Counted from the stretch's first letter, positions 33,316-41,982 are shown. The stretch is 64,000 nt of DNA from Psychrobacillus sp044762855 (GCF_044762855.1 NZ_JBIWFB010000012.1:1-64000), one strand, 5' to 3'. A program made the numbers and translations. The notes: a model not told the origin generated them from the sequence alone.

Positions 33316-34150
33316 GAGTAATGCCTCCGTACAATTGGTTTAGTTGCTCTTCTTTCATTGTAAATGAATGCTCTAAAGCAGGGAAAATACCACTTTTTAC
33401 TTCCTCTATATATTGCTGGATACCTGCTGCAATAGTCTCCCCAACATTAGCAAACTCTTTTACAAATTTCGGGATATGATGTGTGCCATATTTCACCAAA
33501 TCATGAAAAACTAATACTTGACCGTCAGCTGAAGCTCCTGCTCCGATACCAATAGTTGGAATGATTAAGCCTTCCGAAACTTTTTTGGTTAACTGATGAG
33601 GTATACATTCCAAAACAATTGCGCAAGCACCTGCCTGCTCACATTTTTTGGCGTCTTCGATTAATTTTTCCGCTGCCTCGGCAGTTTTTCCTTGCACTTT
33701 ATATCCGCCAAGCACACCAGCTGATTGAGGAGTTAACCCAAGATGCGCCACAACTGGGATTCCAGCAGCTGTTAACTTTTCAATAACTAACAGCACGTCA
33801 TCCGCGCCTTCGACTTTTATCGCTTGAGCACCTGTTTGCTGTATCAATTGAACAGCATTTGCAAGTGTTTGGTCAAGTGAACCATGATAGGTACCAAAGG
33901 GCATATCCACCACTAAGAACGTATTCGGTGCACCTCTTCTTGTTGCTTTTCCGTGATGAATCATGTCATCCATTGTAACGAGCACAGTAGAATCGTATCC
34001 TAGCACAACCATTCCAAGTGAATCTCCCACTAATAGCATGTCTATCCCTGCTTCTTCTGCAAATTTAGCAGTCGGGTAGTCATAAGCAGTCATCATCGTT
34101 ATCTTTTCCTCTTTTTTCTTCATTTCCACAAAGTTACTCGTCGTTTTCAA
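33290..34150 (-). CDS. panB: 3-methyl-2-oxobutanoate hydroxymethyltransferase
   Basis: 286 aa TIM-barrel enzyme. MTAYDYPTAKFAEEAGIDMLLVGDSLGMV, the magnesium-binding DMPFGTYHGS and GIGAGASADGQVLVFHD are conserved. Transfers a hydroxymethyl group from methylene-THF to ketoisovalerate, the first step of pantothenate synthesis. The start is a TTG at 34150 with AGGAGG eight bases upstream; no in-frame ATG fits. A 337-base leader with nested inverted repeats precedes it, suggesting RNA-level control of panBCD. Confidence 0.96.
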   Translation of the reverse strand: MKTTSNFVEMKKKEEKITMMTAYDYPTAKFAEEAGIDMLLVGDSLGMVVLGYDSTVLVTMDDMIHHGKATRRGAPNTFLVVDMPFGTYHGSLDQTLANAVQLIQQTGAQAIKVEGADDVLLVIEKLTAAGIPVVAHLGLTPQSAGVLGGYKVQGKTAEAAEKLIEDAKKCEQAGACAIVLECIPHQLTKKVSEGLIIPTIGIGAGASADGQVLVFHDLVKYGTHHIPKFVKEFANVGETIAAGIQQYIEEVKSGIFPALEHSFTMKEEQLNQLYGGITHANSSNNR

Positions 34151-34487
34151 TGAAATTCCTCCTCTTTTTAAGTGGAGAGAAAACCAACTAAAAAGCCCTT
34201 CTTTCCAAAAATGGACAGAAGGGCAGAAAATGTAAATTAAAAGGTTTTCTCCGTCCCTGTCATATGCAGATCAAGGCAGACTATTCAATTACTAGCTTGT
34301 TGAAACAGGTGCAGTTCGACAAACGATACTGCCCAACGTTTAAAGAATAACAGAAAATTGCTTGGACGTCCAAATGATTTTGCTTAATAGTTGGAACAGA
34401 AGTGCTATGCAGTAAAGATAAAAAATGTTGTAGGTTTTCGACTGTATGAATCCAACGACGGCGACACCTGGGACATTTGACAATCTT
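34151..34487 (-). promoter_or_regulatory. panB leader with terminator-like hairpin and an enclosing repeat
   Basis: On the minus strand GCCCTTCT (34217-34224) pairs with AGAAGGGC (34195-34202), followed by TTTTTAG: an intrinsic-terminator shape ahead of panB. Enclosing it, GGAGAAAACC (34243-34252) can pair with GGTTTTCTC (34177-34185), next to the panB SD. The mutual arrangement suggests attenuation. Further upstream lies the perfect palindrome TTGGACGTCCAA (34362-34373). A conserved pan RNA motif upstream of panB is known in other Firmicutes; I cannot confirm that this is one. Confidence 0.5.
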
Positions 34488-35044
34488 CTATAATTTAGAA
34501 ATATTACTAATCTCGTGTATAACAGACTGAACGTCCTCAGGTCTTTTAATAATAAATAAATGGTCTGCTTCCTCTTCCGTTGGTGCTACCACGTCAATAT
34601 TATTTGTCTCTTCCAACTGTCTTGATAGCACTACTTTGAATGTGGAAGCAGTTCTTAATATCGCTGTACTACGGTCGCTTTTCTCTATCCGCTCTATAAG
34701 TATTTGTTCAGTTAGATCAAAATACACTACGATGCATGTAAATCCGTTTTCACGAAAATGATCGAGCAATTTCAAGCGGCCTTTGCGATTACGATTTGCA
34801 TTGCAAAGAATAAGATGACAATTGGTCTCTTTCACCGCATAATTGACAATCGTTTGCGTGAGCGCGTACTTAATTGTATATGTCCTTCTTTAGGCAGTAA
34901 TGGTTGGTAATATGTATGAAGGAATTCAGCATGATTATCTTGATCGATCACTACTGAGTCTGGTAACTCTTTTTCTAAAGTTCTTGCAAATGTAGTTTTT
35001 CCGCTATGCGTAAGTCCGACAGTCATAATTATGAGTCTCTGCAT
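34488..35044 (-). pseudogene. P-loop ATPase/kinase (AAA_33-like) split by a frameshift
   Basis: The first half begins MQRLIIMTVGLTHSGKTTFAR (Walker A GLTHSGKTT) at ATG 35044, eight bases after GGAG. It runs in frame to about GHIQL and then meets a stop in the wrong frame. The second half continues from about 34870 as KYALTQTIVNYAVKETNCHL through ILCNANRNRKGR to the stop at 34488. The total, 557 bases, is one short of a multiple of three, fitting a single-base deletion at 34868-34875. The intact product would be about 185 aa, similar to small kinases that phosphorylate diverse substrates. Both halves look otherwise well preserved, so the lesion is recent or a sequencing error. Confidence 0.75.
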
Positions 35045-35235
35045 GAAAGTTTCTCCATTCTTCACAATTTAGATTAACCTTTTTAACTTGCTTAATTCTA
35101 TTACTTATACACACTTATCCTTGAATCTTACCATAAGAGCAGTTTTTCAAAATTGTTTATCCGAGAGGATATGGTCAATTCTTAAAAGCAGACTCCAAAT
35201 GCCTAGAAATGAGTTATATTGGTGAATGAATAGTT

Positions 35236-35319
35236 TTATGTGGTGCTCGAGATAGGATATGTGGTTGTCAGACAGAGTTATGTGGTACTCACAAACAGTT
35301 ATGTGGCACTCGTATATAT
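35236..35319 (+). repeat. TTATGTGG-type 21-bp array, four units
   Basis: Units at 35236, 35257, 35278 and 35299, each exactly 21 bases. Core TTATGTGGTACTC, then eight variable bases. The motif differs from the other two array families but has the same period and build. One frame reads LCGTHKQ-type heptads. Confidence 0.85.
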
Positions 35320-35330
35320 TTTATGAAAAA

Positions 35331-35360
35331 AAGCTCCTGAAATCGCATTTTCAGGAGCTT
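35331..35360 (-). terminator. Terminator of birA
   Basis: AAGCTCCTGA pairs with TCAGGAGCTT, with seven T residues on the minus strand, eight bases past the birA stop. Confidence 0.92.
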
Positions 35361-35367
35361 AATCTAT

Positions 35368-36354
35368 TTATTTGTTCATCAAATGGATATCCGCTGAGTA
35401 GATACCACGAATTTCGCCATTATCCAGTTTGAGCTCTAGGACGCCATCATTTGTGATGCCCATTGCTACACCTTCTAATGTTTCGCGTAGCAAGTTGGCA
35501 CGAATTCGTTTTCCGATGGTGCAGTTGTAACTTTCCCAAAGTAATTTAATCGGTTCGAAGCCTTTTTCTACATATATTTCAGCGTACTTTTCCAAATAAT
35601 ATAATATTTTAGCTACCAGTTCCGCACGGTTCACTTCTTGTCCAGATTCTATTTTTAAAGAAGTGGCAATCGATTGGATAGATTCGTCAAATGTCTCTAA
35701 ATCTTGATTGACATTGACGCCAATGCCTATAATTATCGCTTGTACACGATCCATATCTGCTTGTAGTTCGGTTAAAATGCCCGTCACTTTTTTGCCATTG
35801 ATCAATAAATCATTCGGCCATTTGATAGCTGGAGTGCAGTCTGTTAAATCTTCAATTGCCAGCGTAATTGCTACAGCAGAAACGAGCGTAAATTGGGCTG
35901 CAAATTGAGGGCTGATTTCTGGGCGAATGATAACGCTCATCCATATTCCTTTATTTGCAGAAGAATCCCACGGACGTTCTAGTCTTCCCCGTCCAGCTGT
36001 TTGCTGTTCGGTAATAATGACTGTTCCATGCGGTGCTTGCTCACTTGCTTTTTCGGTTGCAATTGTTTGAGTCGATTCACAGACCGGATAATAGACTATA
36101 TTTCTTCCGATCGTTTTCGTTTCTAAATAAGATGTGATTCGTTCTTGCGATACAATATCTGGAATTGACTGCAAAATATATCCTTTTTTCTTAATCGCTT
36201 CAATTACATACCCATCTTCTTCGATGCTTTTTAAGTGCTTCCAAATCATAGTACGTGAAATATTCAATTCATTGGCCAATTTCTGACCTGAGATTGGTTC
36301 ACCATTAGCACTTACAAGTTGGGAAAGTATCTTTTCTTTTATGGACATATTCAC
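35368..36354 (-). CDS. birA: Biotin operon repressor / biotin-[acetyl-CoA carboxylase] ligase
   Basis: 328 aa. The N-terminal winged helix (1-65, ISGQKLANELNISRTMIWKHL) precedes the ligase with GTVIITEQQTAGRGRLERPW (biotinyl-AMP loop GRGR), IKWPNDLLING and a C-terminal SH3-like domain. Attaches biotin to carboxylases and represses biotin genes when biotin is plentiful. The start shown is GTG 36354; an ATG two codons inside (36348) is equally possible because the AAAGGA SD is distant. Sits between cca and the pan genes, as in B. subtilis. Confidence 0.94.
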   Translation of the reverse strand: MNMSIKEKILSQLVSANGEPISGQKLANELNISRTMIWKHLKSIEEDGYVIEAIKKKGYILQSIPDIVSQERITSYLETKTIGRNIVYYPVCESTQTIATEKASEQAPHGTVIITEQQTAGRGRLERPWDSSANKGIWMSVIIRPEISPQFAAQFTLVSAVAITLAIEDLTDCTPAIKWPNDLLINGKKVTGILTELQADMDRVQAIIIGIGVNVNQDLETFDESIQSIATSLKIESGQEVNRAELVAKILYYLEKYAEIYVEKGFEPIKLLWESYNCTIGKRIRANLLRETLEGVAMGITNDGVLELKLDNGEIRGIYSADIHLMNK

Positions 36355-36479
36355 GAAAAAATCATTCCTTTATATAACAATATTGTCATTATTGATTAAG
36401 GGATATTAAACTATGAGCTAATGCCAATTCTTAATATATTCAATCATAAGCTGTAAAACAGAAAGTACATGGAATATTA

Positions 36480-36498
36480 AAGTATAGCCAGTCATACA
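36480..36498. repeat. 19-base near-copy of the rnpB 3' end
   Basis: AAGTATAGCCAGTCATACA matches the last bases of rnpB at 13565-13583 in 18 of 19 positions, same strand. It sits 57 bases before an orphan plus-strand gene. It could be an attachment-site scar or chance. Confidence 0.35.
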
Positions 36499-36554
36499 TT
36501 TAATCAAAGCTGTTGATTGTAATAGATAGCAATGTATTACAGGGGGAAATCGCT

Positions 36555-36953
36555 ATGAGCCTTGAATTTGTTTCACTGGCACCAACGTTATTTCAAGTAT
36601 TTAAAACAGGAGAGCCGAATCCAAAAAAAGTTAAGCGGATTATTTATGGACAAACTACATCAGACGCAAATGGTATAGCTACACTTTATATTACAGACAA
36701 TGGATTAGCAAATGGTAATCCATTATTAACAACTATTGACTATGCAGTATCAAGTGTATATTCTACTAATCCTTCGACAAATGCAAGACCGAGAGTCCAA
36801 ATGCGCGAGAAAAATGTTGCTGCAAAATATGTCTCTGCAAATGTTACAAACATTAGTGGGGTAACAGTGCTTGGTATTAATGTATTAGGTTCAGAAAATC
36901 CAGTGAGTGGAATTGTTGTAGATTTTATGATTATAGGCAGTTTCAATAGTTAA
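36555..36953 (+). CDS. Hypothetical beta-rich protein, 132 aa
   Basis: I do not recognise the family. The sequence starts MSLEFVSLAPTLFQVFKTGE and is rich in short beta-prone stretches (KRIIYGQTTSDANGIATLYI, VAAKYVSANVTNISGVTVLG, GIVVDFMIIGSFNS), with no signal peptide or membrane segment. This composition recalls phage structural or surface proteins, but no motif proves it. The ATG at 36555 has AGGGGG eight bases upstream; an in-frame ATT/ATG region from 36513 is poorly supported. It is the only plus-strand gene between 22.5 and 41 kb and faces cca across a long inverted repeat. Confidence 0.6.
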   Translation: MSLEFVSLAPTLFQVFKTGEPNPKKVKRIIYGQTTSDANGIATLYITDNGLANGNPLLTTIDYAVSSVYSTNPSTNARPRVQMREKNVAAKYVSANVTNISGVTVLGINVLGSENPVSGIVVDFMIIGSFNS

Positions 36954-36964
36954 ATTATGCACAA

Positions 36965-37017
36965 GCAAGTGACGTATAGACGATTGTTTCTAATTTAATC
37001 GCTTTTCGGTCACTTGC
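36965..37017. terminator. Convergent terminator between the orphan gene and cca
   Basis: GCAAGTGAC (36965-36973) pairs with GTCACTTGC (37009-37017), with a weaker inner stem (GACGATT/AATCG). It lies between two convergent genes and could serve both, although U-runs are short. Confidence 0.55.
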
Positions 37018-37033
37018 TCCATTATACATACGA

Positions 37034-38227
37034 TTAATAGTCGACATTGATATACTCACTTAAAAACCATTCTTGTATCATTTTTCTATCGTTCTTTAGC
37101 TTACCAGCTACGATTCCTAAAGTTATTTTTTCCATCGCTTCCCTAATCCATGGACCTCTTTTTTTCTGTGTCCACTTCATTAAATCATTGCCATTTACGA
37201 CAATGTCTTTGACCGATGAAATGGGAATAGCAGCTTTTGCTTGCTTAATTTGTTCTGGGGTGTATGAGGTATCAATTTTCTTCAGTTCTTTTGCATAGCT
37301 CGTTGCGGCTATGAGTACATCTTCTGTAAACTGAAAATAATTATAGGGACTCCAATACCCTTTAGCTAGTTGATCTACTGCTGCTACTATATGTTTCACA
37401 TGTGCTTTTTCTGCATTCGAACATTTATAAAAGGAAAGCATTGGTCCCAAATCAGTTGAAGACTGCATAAGCGCAAAATATGCCCATCCATTTGCAGTAT
37501 TTCCGAAGCTTGAAAATCTTTCCCAGCTATCACGATACGTTGTCCAATCACCTTGGAAATTGTCTGCTAAATAACTAGAAACAAATAAATGCATACCATT
37601 TCCAACATAATCACTTATCCAAATTTTCTCCAGCTCTACTTTTACCCTTTCCATCGAAACATGGGCAATTAGGTGATGAAGCGATTGAATGGCTTCCATC
37701 GTATCCACATGTAAGGAATAGTTCAACTGTGCGGAAAAACGGATCGCTCGCAGCATGCGAAGGGCATCTTCGGAAAAACGTTGGTGTGGGTCTCCAACAG
37801 CCCGTATTACTTCCTTTTCAATATCTTCCCTACCACCAAAATAATCAATGAGCTCATCTGTTTTAGTTAGCGCCATTGCATTCATCGTGAAATCACGTCT
37901 TTGTAAATCTTCCGCAAGCGAGCGAACAAATGTAACTGCGTCTGGTCTTCGAAAGTCAGTGTAAGTGGCTTCTGAACGAAACGTCGTTACTTCAATCGTC
38001 TCTTTTAATACGACTAGAACAGTCCCATGTTCAATTCCGACATCAATGGTGTGAGGAAATAACCGTTTGACCTCATTCGGTGTGGCATTTGTTGTCACGT
38101 CCACATCATTTGCATGTTGATGCCTTACAAAATCACGGACTGCACCTCCCACAACATATGCTTCAAAACCAGCATTTTCAAGTGTTTCGATTACTTTATA
38201 AGCTTCTGGCCACCGATTTTTCATCAT
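37034..38227 (-). CDS. cca: CCA-adding enzyme (class II tRNA nucleotidyltransferase)
   Basis: 397 aa. The nucleotidyltransferase head has YVVGGAVRDFV and the DxD in NDVDVTTNA (near 35-42), followed by RRDFTMNAMA and the neck motif DALRMLRAIRFSAQL. Repairs and adds CCA to tRNA 3' ends. It is one base after the bshA stop and was probably transcribed with it; birA follows after the orphan gene. Confidence 0.96.
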   Translation of the reverse strand: MMKNRWPEAYKVIETLENAGFEAYVVGGAVRDFVRHQHANDVDVTTNATPNEVKRLFPHTIDVGIEHGTVLVVLKETIEVTTFRSEATYTDFRRPDAVTFVRSLAEDLQRRDFTMNAMALTKTDELIDYFGGREDIEKEVIRAVGDPHQRFSEDALRMLRAIRFSAQLNYSLHVDTMEAIQSLHHLIAHVSMERVKVELEKIWISDYVGNGMHLFVSSYLADNFQGDWTTYRDSWERFSSFGNTANGWAYFALMQSSTDLGPMLSFYKCSNAEKAHVKHIVAAVDQLAKGYWSPYNYFQFTEDVLIAATSYAKELKKIDTSYTPEQIKQAKAAIPISSVKDIVVNGNDLMKWTQKKRGPWIREAMEKITLGIVAGKLKNDRKMIQEWFLSEYINVDY

Positions 38228-38228
38228 A

Positions 38229-39359
38229 TTATTTCTTCGCCACTCTTTCGTACATCGCTTCGTACTGTTCTACAATTTTTTTCGAACTAAATCGTTCCTC
38301 GATAAACATTAACGAAGTTTCGACCATTTGTTTATGTAAAATAGGATCTTGTAATAATTGAATCCCATATTCCGCTACTTTTTTAGTATCACCAAGCTCG
38401 ACTAAATAGCCATTTTCCCCGTGCGAGATCACTTCAGGGATGCCACCGACATTTGTGCCAATGCATGGTACTTCACAAGCCATTGCTTCTAACAATACTA
38501 ATCCGAATGATTCTTTTTGCGAAAGCAGTAGCATTAGATCCGAAATGGCATATAGTTCGGACAAGTTGTCTTGTTTACCAAGAAATAGTATATCTTCTTC
38601 AATCGAAGTTCCTCGAACATATTCCATTACTGGATGTTTTTCAGGACCATCGCCTACTAAAAGAAGTTTTGCTGGCATCTCTTTTCGAATCAATTCAAAA
38701 CTTTTCACGATATCTGGAACCCGTTTCACTTTCCTGAAATTAGAAACATGGATGACTACTTTTTCATCCGGCGCAATTCCTAATAATTCCTTTAAATTAC
38801 CAGCATCTTTTTTGTAGTATTCTTGTTCATCTACAAAGTTATAGATGGTTTCTATCTCTTGTTGTGGTGCGATTAATTCCATCGTTTGATTTACTAATGA
38901 ATGTGAAACTGCTGTAACGATATCGGATTTTTCGATTCCATAGCGGATAGCACCGGAAAGGGCTGAATCATCCCCTAATACGGTAATATCTGTTCCATGC
39001 AAAGTTGTCACAATGCCTATATCGGATTTGGCCATATCTTTCGCTAGAATAGCACATACTGCATGTGGCATAGCATAATGCACATGCAGTACGTCTAACC
39101 CTTCATCTATAATCACTTCTGCCATTTTATTTGCTAAAGCAATATCATACGGAGCATATTGGAAAACAGAATAACTATTTACTTCTACTTGATGAAACGT
39201 AATGGATGGATACATTTTGTTTAAACGAAAAGGCATACTTGAGGTGATGAAATGTATTTCATGTCCCTTTTCCGCAAGCATTTTACCAAGTTCGGTGGCA
39301 ATTACACCTGATCCTCCAACTGATGGATAGCATGTAATCCCAATTTTCAATTTACGCAT
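38229..39359 (-). CDS. bshA: N-acetyl-alpha-D-glucosaminyl L-malate synthase BshA
   Basis: 376 aa GT4 glycosyltransferase. The N-terminal Rossmann domain begins KIGITCYPSVGGSGVIATELG; the donor domain has VIHVSNFRKVKRV, LLVGDGPE and the E-x7-E region SQKESFGLVLLEAMA. It joins UDP-GlcNAc and malate, the first step of bacillithiol synthesis. In B. subtilis bshB1 (the deacetylase) lies between mgsA and bshA; here mgsA is only 12 bases upstream, so bshB1 is missing from this place and must be elsewhere or replaced. Confidence 0.95.
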   Translation of the reverse strand: MRKLKIGITCYPSVGGSGVIATELGKMLAEKGHEIHFITSSMPFRLNKMYPSITFHQVEVNSYSVFQYAPYDIALANKMAEVIIDEGLDVLHVHYAMPHAVCAILAKDMAKSDIGIVTTLHGTDITVLGDDSALSGAIRYGIEKSDIVTAVSHSLVNQTMELIAPQQEIETIYNFVDEQEYYKKDAGNLKELLGIAPDEKVVIHVSNFRKVKRVPDIVKSFELIRKEMPAKLLLVGDGPEKHPVMEYVRGTSIEEDILFLGKQDNLSELYAISDLMLLLSQKESFGLVLLEAMACEVPCIGTNVGGIPEVISHGENGYLVELGDTKKVAEYGIQLLQDPILHKQMVETSLMFIEERFSSKKIVEQYEAMYERVAKK

Positions 39360-39371
39360 ACGATCACTTCC

Positions 39372-39779
39372 TTAACGAGCGCGTCTTTCTTCCAATAAAC
39401 GCCAATCTAAAAATCCTTCTTCAATACCTTTTAATAAAATTTCCGCTGTTCCCATATTCGTTGCAAGTGGAATTTGGTATACATCGCATAAACGAATGAG
39501 TGCAGTTACGTCTGGTTCATGTGGCTGTGCAGTTAAAGGATCTCTGAAAAAGATGACCATATCCATTTCATTGTTGGCAATTGCCGAACCAATTTGTTGG
39601 TCCCCGCCTAGTGGACCCGATTTATATCTAAATACGGATAATCCAACTTCATTTATAATGCGCGTTCCCGTCGTACCTGTTGCAAATAATTCATGATCTT
39701 CCAAAATAGATTTATACGCCGTTACAAATTGGACTAAATCTTCTTTCTTCTTGTCATGCGCTACTAATGCAATTCTCAT
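39372..39779 (-). CDS. mgsA: Methylglyoxal synthase
   Basis: 135 aa. Phosphate-binding and catalytic parts are intact: ALVAHDKKKEDLV, LFATGTTGTRI (near 52), SGPLGGDQQIGSAI with the catalytic aspartate, and FFRDPLTAQPHEPD. Converts dihydroxyacetone phosphate to methylglyoxal, a bypass of lower glycolysis. Between dapB and bshA in a dense operon. Confidence 0.96.
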   Translation of the reverse strand: MRIALVAHDKKKEDLVQFVTAYKSILEDHELFATGTTGTRIINEVGLSVFRYKSGPLGGDQQIGSAIANNEMDMVIFFRDPLTAQPHEPDVTALIRLCDVYQIPLATNMGTAEILLKGIEEGFLDWRLLEERRAR

Positions 39780-39792
39780 TATAGCTTCACTC

Positions 39793-40569
39793 CTATAAAA
39801 TAATCTCTTCTAAGCCGTATATTAGCGTATTTCGTTTCATTATTTCATGAATCGATAAGACGATACCCGGCATGAATGACGCACGGTTAAACGAATCGTG
39901 ACGAATTGTGAGAAGTTGTCCATCGCCACCAAGTAATACTTGTTGATGTGCAACTAAACCAGGTAAACGAACGCTATGTATATGCATCCCTTCTAAATTG
40001 GCTCCTCTTGCACCAGCAAATATTTCTTCCTCATCCGGATGCCCTTGTTCAAATGGATTTCTTGTGTCTTGAATCATTTGGGCCGTTTTAATCGCCGTGC
40101 CTGATGGAGCATCGACTTTGCGATCATGATGCATTTCAATTATTTCTACATCCGGCAAATATTTTGCTGCAGTTTGAGAGAATTTCATCATCAAAACTGC
40201 ACCGATGGAAAAATTAGGAGCGATAATACAACCGACCTGTTTTTCTTCCACTTTCGTGCGTATCTCATCTAATTGTAAATCAGTGAAGCCCGTAGTACCA
40301 ATAACTGGTCTTACCCCATATTGTAGAGCTGTCATAGCATGATCATAAACAGCCGTAGGGATAGTCAAATCAACTAATACATCCGGCTCCGTTTGTTCGA
40401 TTAATTCTTCTAGAGAAGTGAAAATAGGAATATTATCGCCCAAATATTCTTCCTCTTTTTTATGATCTAATAATCCTACTAAAAGAAATTCCTCGTTCTT
40501 AATAACCGTTGCCACTGCTTCTTTTCCCATTCTACCTCTTGGTCCTGCAATTGCTACTTTGATCACCAT
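39793..40569 (-). CDS. dapB: 4-hydroxy-tetrahydrodipicolinate reductase
   Basis: 258 aa from ATG 40569, which has GGAGG seven bases upstream; a longer frame would place the SD in the coding region. Nucleotide-binding VAIAGPRGRMGKEAV at the N-terminus and the catalytic HHDRKVDAPSGTA near 150. Acts in lysine/meso-diaminopimelate synthesis for the cell wall and dipicolinate for spores. Two bases after the ypjD stop, so cotranscribed. Confidence 0.96.
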   Translation of the reverse strand: MVIKVAIAGPRGRMGKEAVATVIKNEEFLLVGLLDHKKEEEYLGDNIPIFTSLEELIEQTEPDVLVDLTIPTAVYDHAMTALQYGVRPVIGTTGFTDLQLDEIRTKVEEKQVGCIIAPNFSIGAVLMMKFSQTAAKYLPDVEIIEMHHDRKVDAPSGTAIKTAQMIQDTRNPFEQGHPDEEEIFAGARGANLEGMHIHSVRLPGLVAHQQVLLGGDGQLLTIRHDSFNRASFMPGIVLSIHEIMKRNTLIYGLEEIIL

Positions 40570-40571
40570 AG

Positions 40572-40913
40572 TTAGTCCTCCTTTTTCGTCCATCGATCTT
40601 TATCACGTGTATTGTATTTATGCAATACGTTTTGTAAGGATGTTTGTAAATCTATTCCTTCTGCATTTGCCAAACATATTAGCACAAAAAAGAAATCTCC
40701 CAATTCATCTGCAAGTTCTTTGTCTACTTCTGTATGCTTCTTTTTCTTCGTGCCATACTTATGTTGAACTTCTCGGGAAAGTTCTCCTAGTTCTTCCGTT
40801 AATCTTGCTAAAAGTTCCATTGGAGGAAAGTATCCTTCTTTAAATTGACTTATGTATGCATCTACTTCATGCTGAAGTTCAGATAATGTTTTATTTTCCG
40901 ACATATTTCTCAC
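40572..40913 (-). CDS. ypjD: MazG-like nucleotide pyrophosphohydrolase YpjD
   Basis: 113 aa. MazG core with LTEELGELSREVQHKY (ExxE) and DELGDFFFVLICLAN (ExxD), binding magnesium. Probably a dNTP or aberrant nucleotide pyrophosphatase. The start is uncertain: GTG 40913 is close to GGAGG, and ATG 40904 lies twelve bases away. First gene of the ypjD-dapB-mgsA-bshA-cca run; it diverges from the YitT-family gene. Confidence 0.88.
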   Translation of the reverse strand: MRNMSENKTLSELQHEVDAYISQFKEGYFPPMELLARLTEELGELSREVQHKYGTKKKKHTEVDKELADELGDFFFVLICLANAEGIDLQTSLQNVLHKYNTRDKDRWTKKED

Positions 40914-40948
40914 TCTCCTCCCTTCATCGTAATAAATTTATACACCAG

Positions 40949-40977
40949 TTGTCAAAAACAATTAAATAAAAGATAAT
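40949..40977 (+). promoter_or_regulatory. SigA promoter of the YitT-family gene
   Basis: TTGTCA (40949-40954), a 17-base spacer and GATAAT (40972-40977), about 35 bases before the ATG at 41012, whose SD is AAGGGGTGG. Confidence 0.75.
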
Positions 40978-41011
40978 AACTTTAGTATGGACTATAAAAA
41001 GGGGTGGAACA

Positions 41012-41881
41012 ATGGGGCTAGGCTTAAAAATTAAAAATATCATCATGATTATAATAGGATCCGCTATTTATAGTTTTGGTTTTGTTCATTTTAATATGCA
41101 AAATGAGCTTGGAGAAGGCGGTTTTGCTGGTATTACGTTAATCCTGTATTTCGTTTTCAAATGGGATGTTGCTTTAATGAACCTTCTATTAAACATTCCA
41201 ATGTTTATCATTGGATGGAAACTTTTAGGTAGGAAAGTATTTGCCTATACGATAATCGGTACCGTAGCTGTCTCTGTATTTTTAAAAATATTTCATATGT
41301 ATGAGACACAAATCGGGTTACAAGATGATATGTTCCTTGTTTCTTTATTTGCAGGGGTATTCGTTGGTGTTGGTTTAGGAATTATTTTTAGATTTGGTGG
41401 AACTACAGGTGGCGTAGATATTATCGCAAGACTTGGTCAAAAGTATCTTGGCTGGAGTATGGGAAAAACGATGTTCATGTTCGATGCGATTGTCATTTTC
41501 CTATCTTGGCTCACGTTTTTAGATATTAGATCGGTTATGTATACACTGGTGGCAGTTTTTGTCGGAGCACGCGTAATCGATTTCGTACAGGAAGGTGGTT
41601 ATGCGGCGCGTGGAGCGTTTATCATCTCTGAACATCAAGATGCAATTGCCAACCGTATAACGAACGAAATGGATCGTGGAGTGACGGTGTTAAAAGGATA
41701 TGGACATTATACGAAGAAAGAACGCGAGATTTTATATTGTGTTATTGCTAAAAATGAGATCGTCCGCCTTAAATCGATTATCACTGCAGTTGACCCACAT
41801 GCCTTTGTATCGGTAACGGAAACGAATGATGTGATGGGTGAAGGATTCACGCTTGATGAGGAGAAAAGGCCGATTGATTAA
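41012..41881 (+). CDS. YitT/UPF0750 family membrane protein (YpjC-like)
   Basis: 289 aa. Five or six membrane segments in the first 190 residues (for example IIMIIIGSAIYSFGFVHF and LVSLFAGVFVGVGLGIIF), with the family signature FRFGGTTGGVDIIARL near 130, then a cytoplasmic DUF2179 domain (about 195-285, RGVTVLKGYGHYTKKEREIL). Transport function is suspected but unproven. Located where B. subtilis has ypjC, next to ypjD, but on the opposite strand to its neighbours and with its own promoter and terminator. Confidence 0.88.
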   Translation: MGLGLKIKNIIMIIIGSAIYSFGFVHFNMQNELGEGGFAGITLILYFVFKWDVALMNLLLNIPMFIIGWKLLGRKVFAYTIIGTVAVSVFLKIFHMYETQIGLQDDMFLVSLFAGVFVGVGLGIIFRFGGTTGGVDIIARLGQKYLGWSMGKTMFMFDAIVIFLSWLTFLDIRSVMYTLVAVFVGARVIDFVQEGGYAARGAFIISEHQDAIANRITNEMDRGVTVLKGYGHYTKKEREILYCVIAKNEIVRLKSIITAVDPHAFVSVTETNDVMGEGFTLDEEKRPID

Positions 41882-41982
41882 GAAAAGGTGTTAGAACCCT
41901 CTAAATACAAAACCTGTTATGTATCGTTTTCGGAGGACTTTGGACAGACTTATCGCTAAAAAAATCACCGTTTCATTTTTGG

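Larger units (their letters stand above)
35045..35367. other. Gap between the P-loop pseudogene and birA
   Basis: It holds the TTATGTGG 21-bp array (35236-35319) and the birA terminator (35331-35360). I see nothing else in 35045-35235. Confidence 0.5.

Noticed and set aside
36513..36953. Prophage remnant
   Set aside because: A single unrecognised gene is not enough; no other phage gene nearby.
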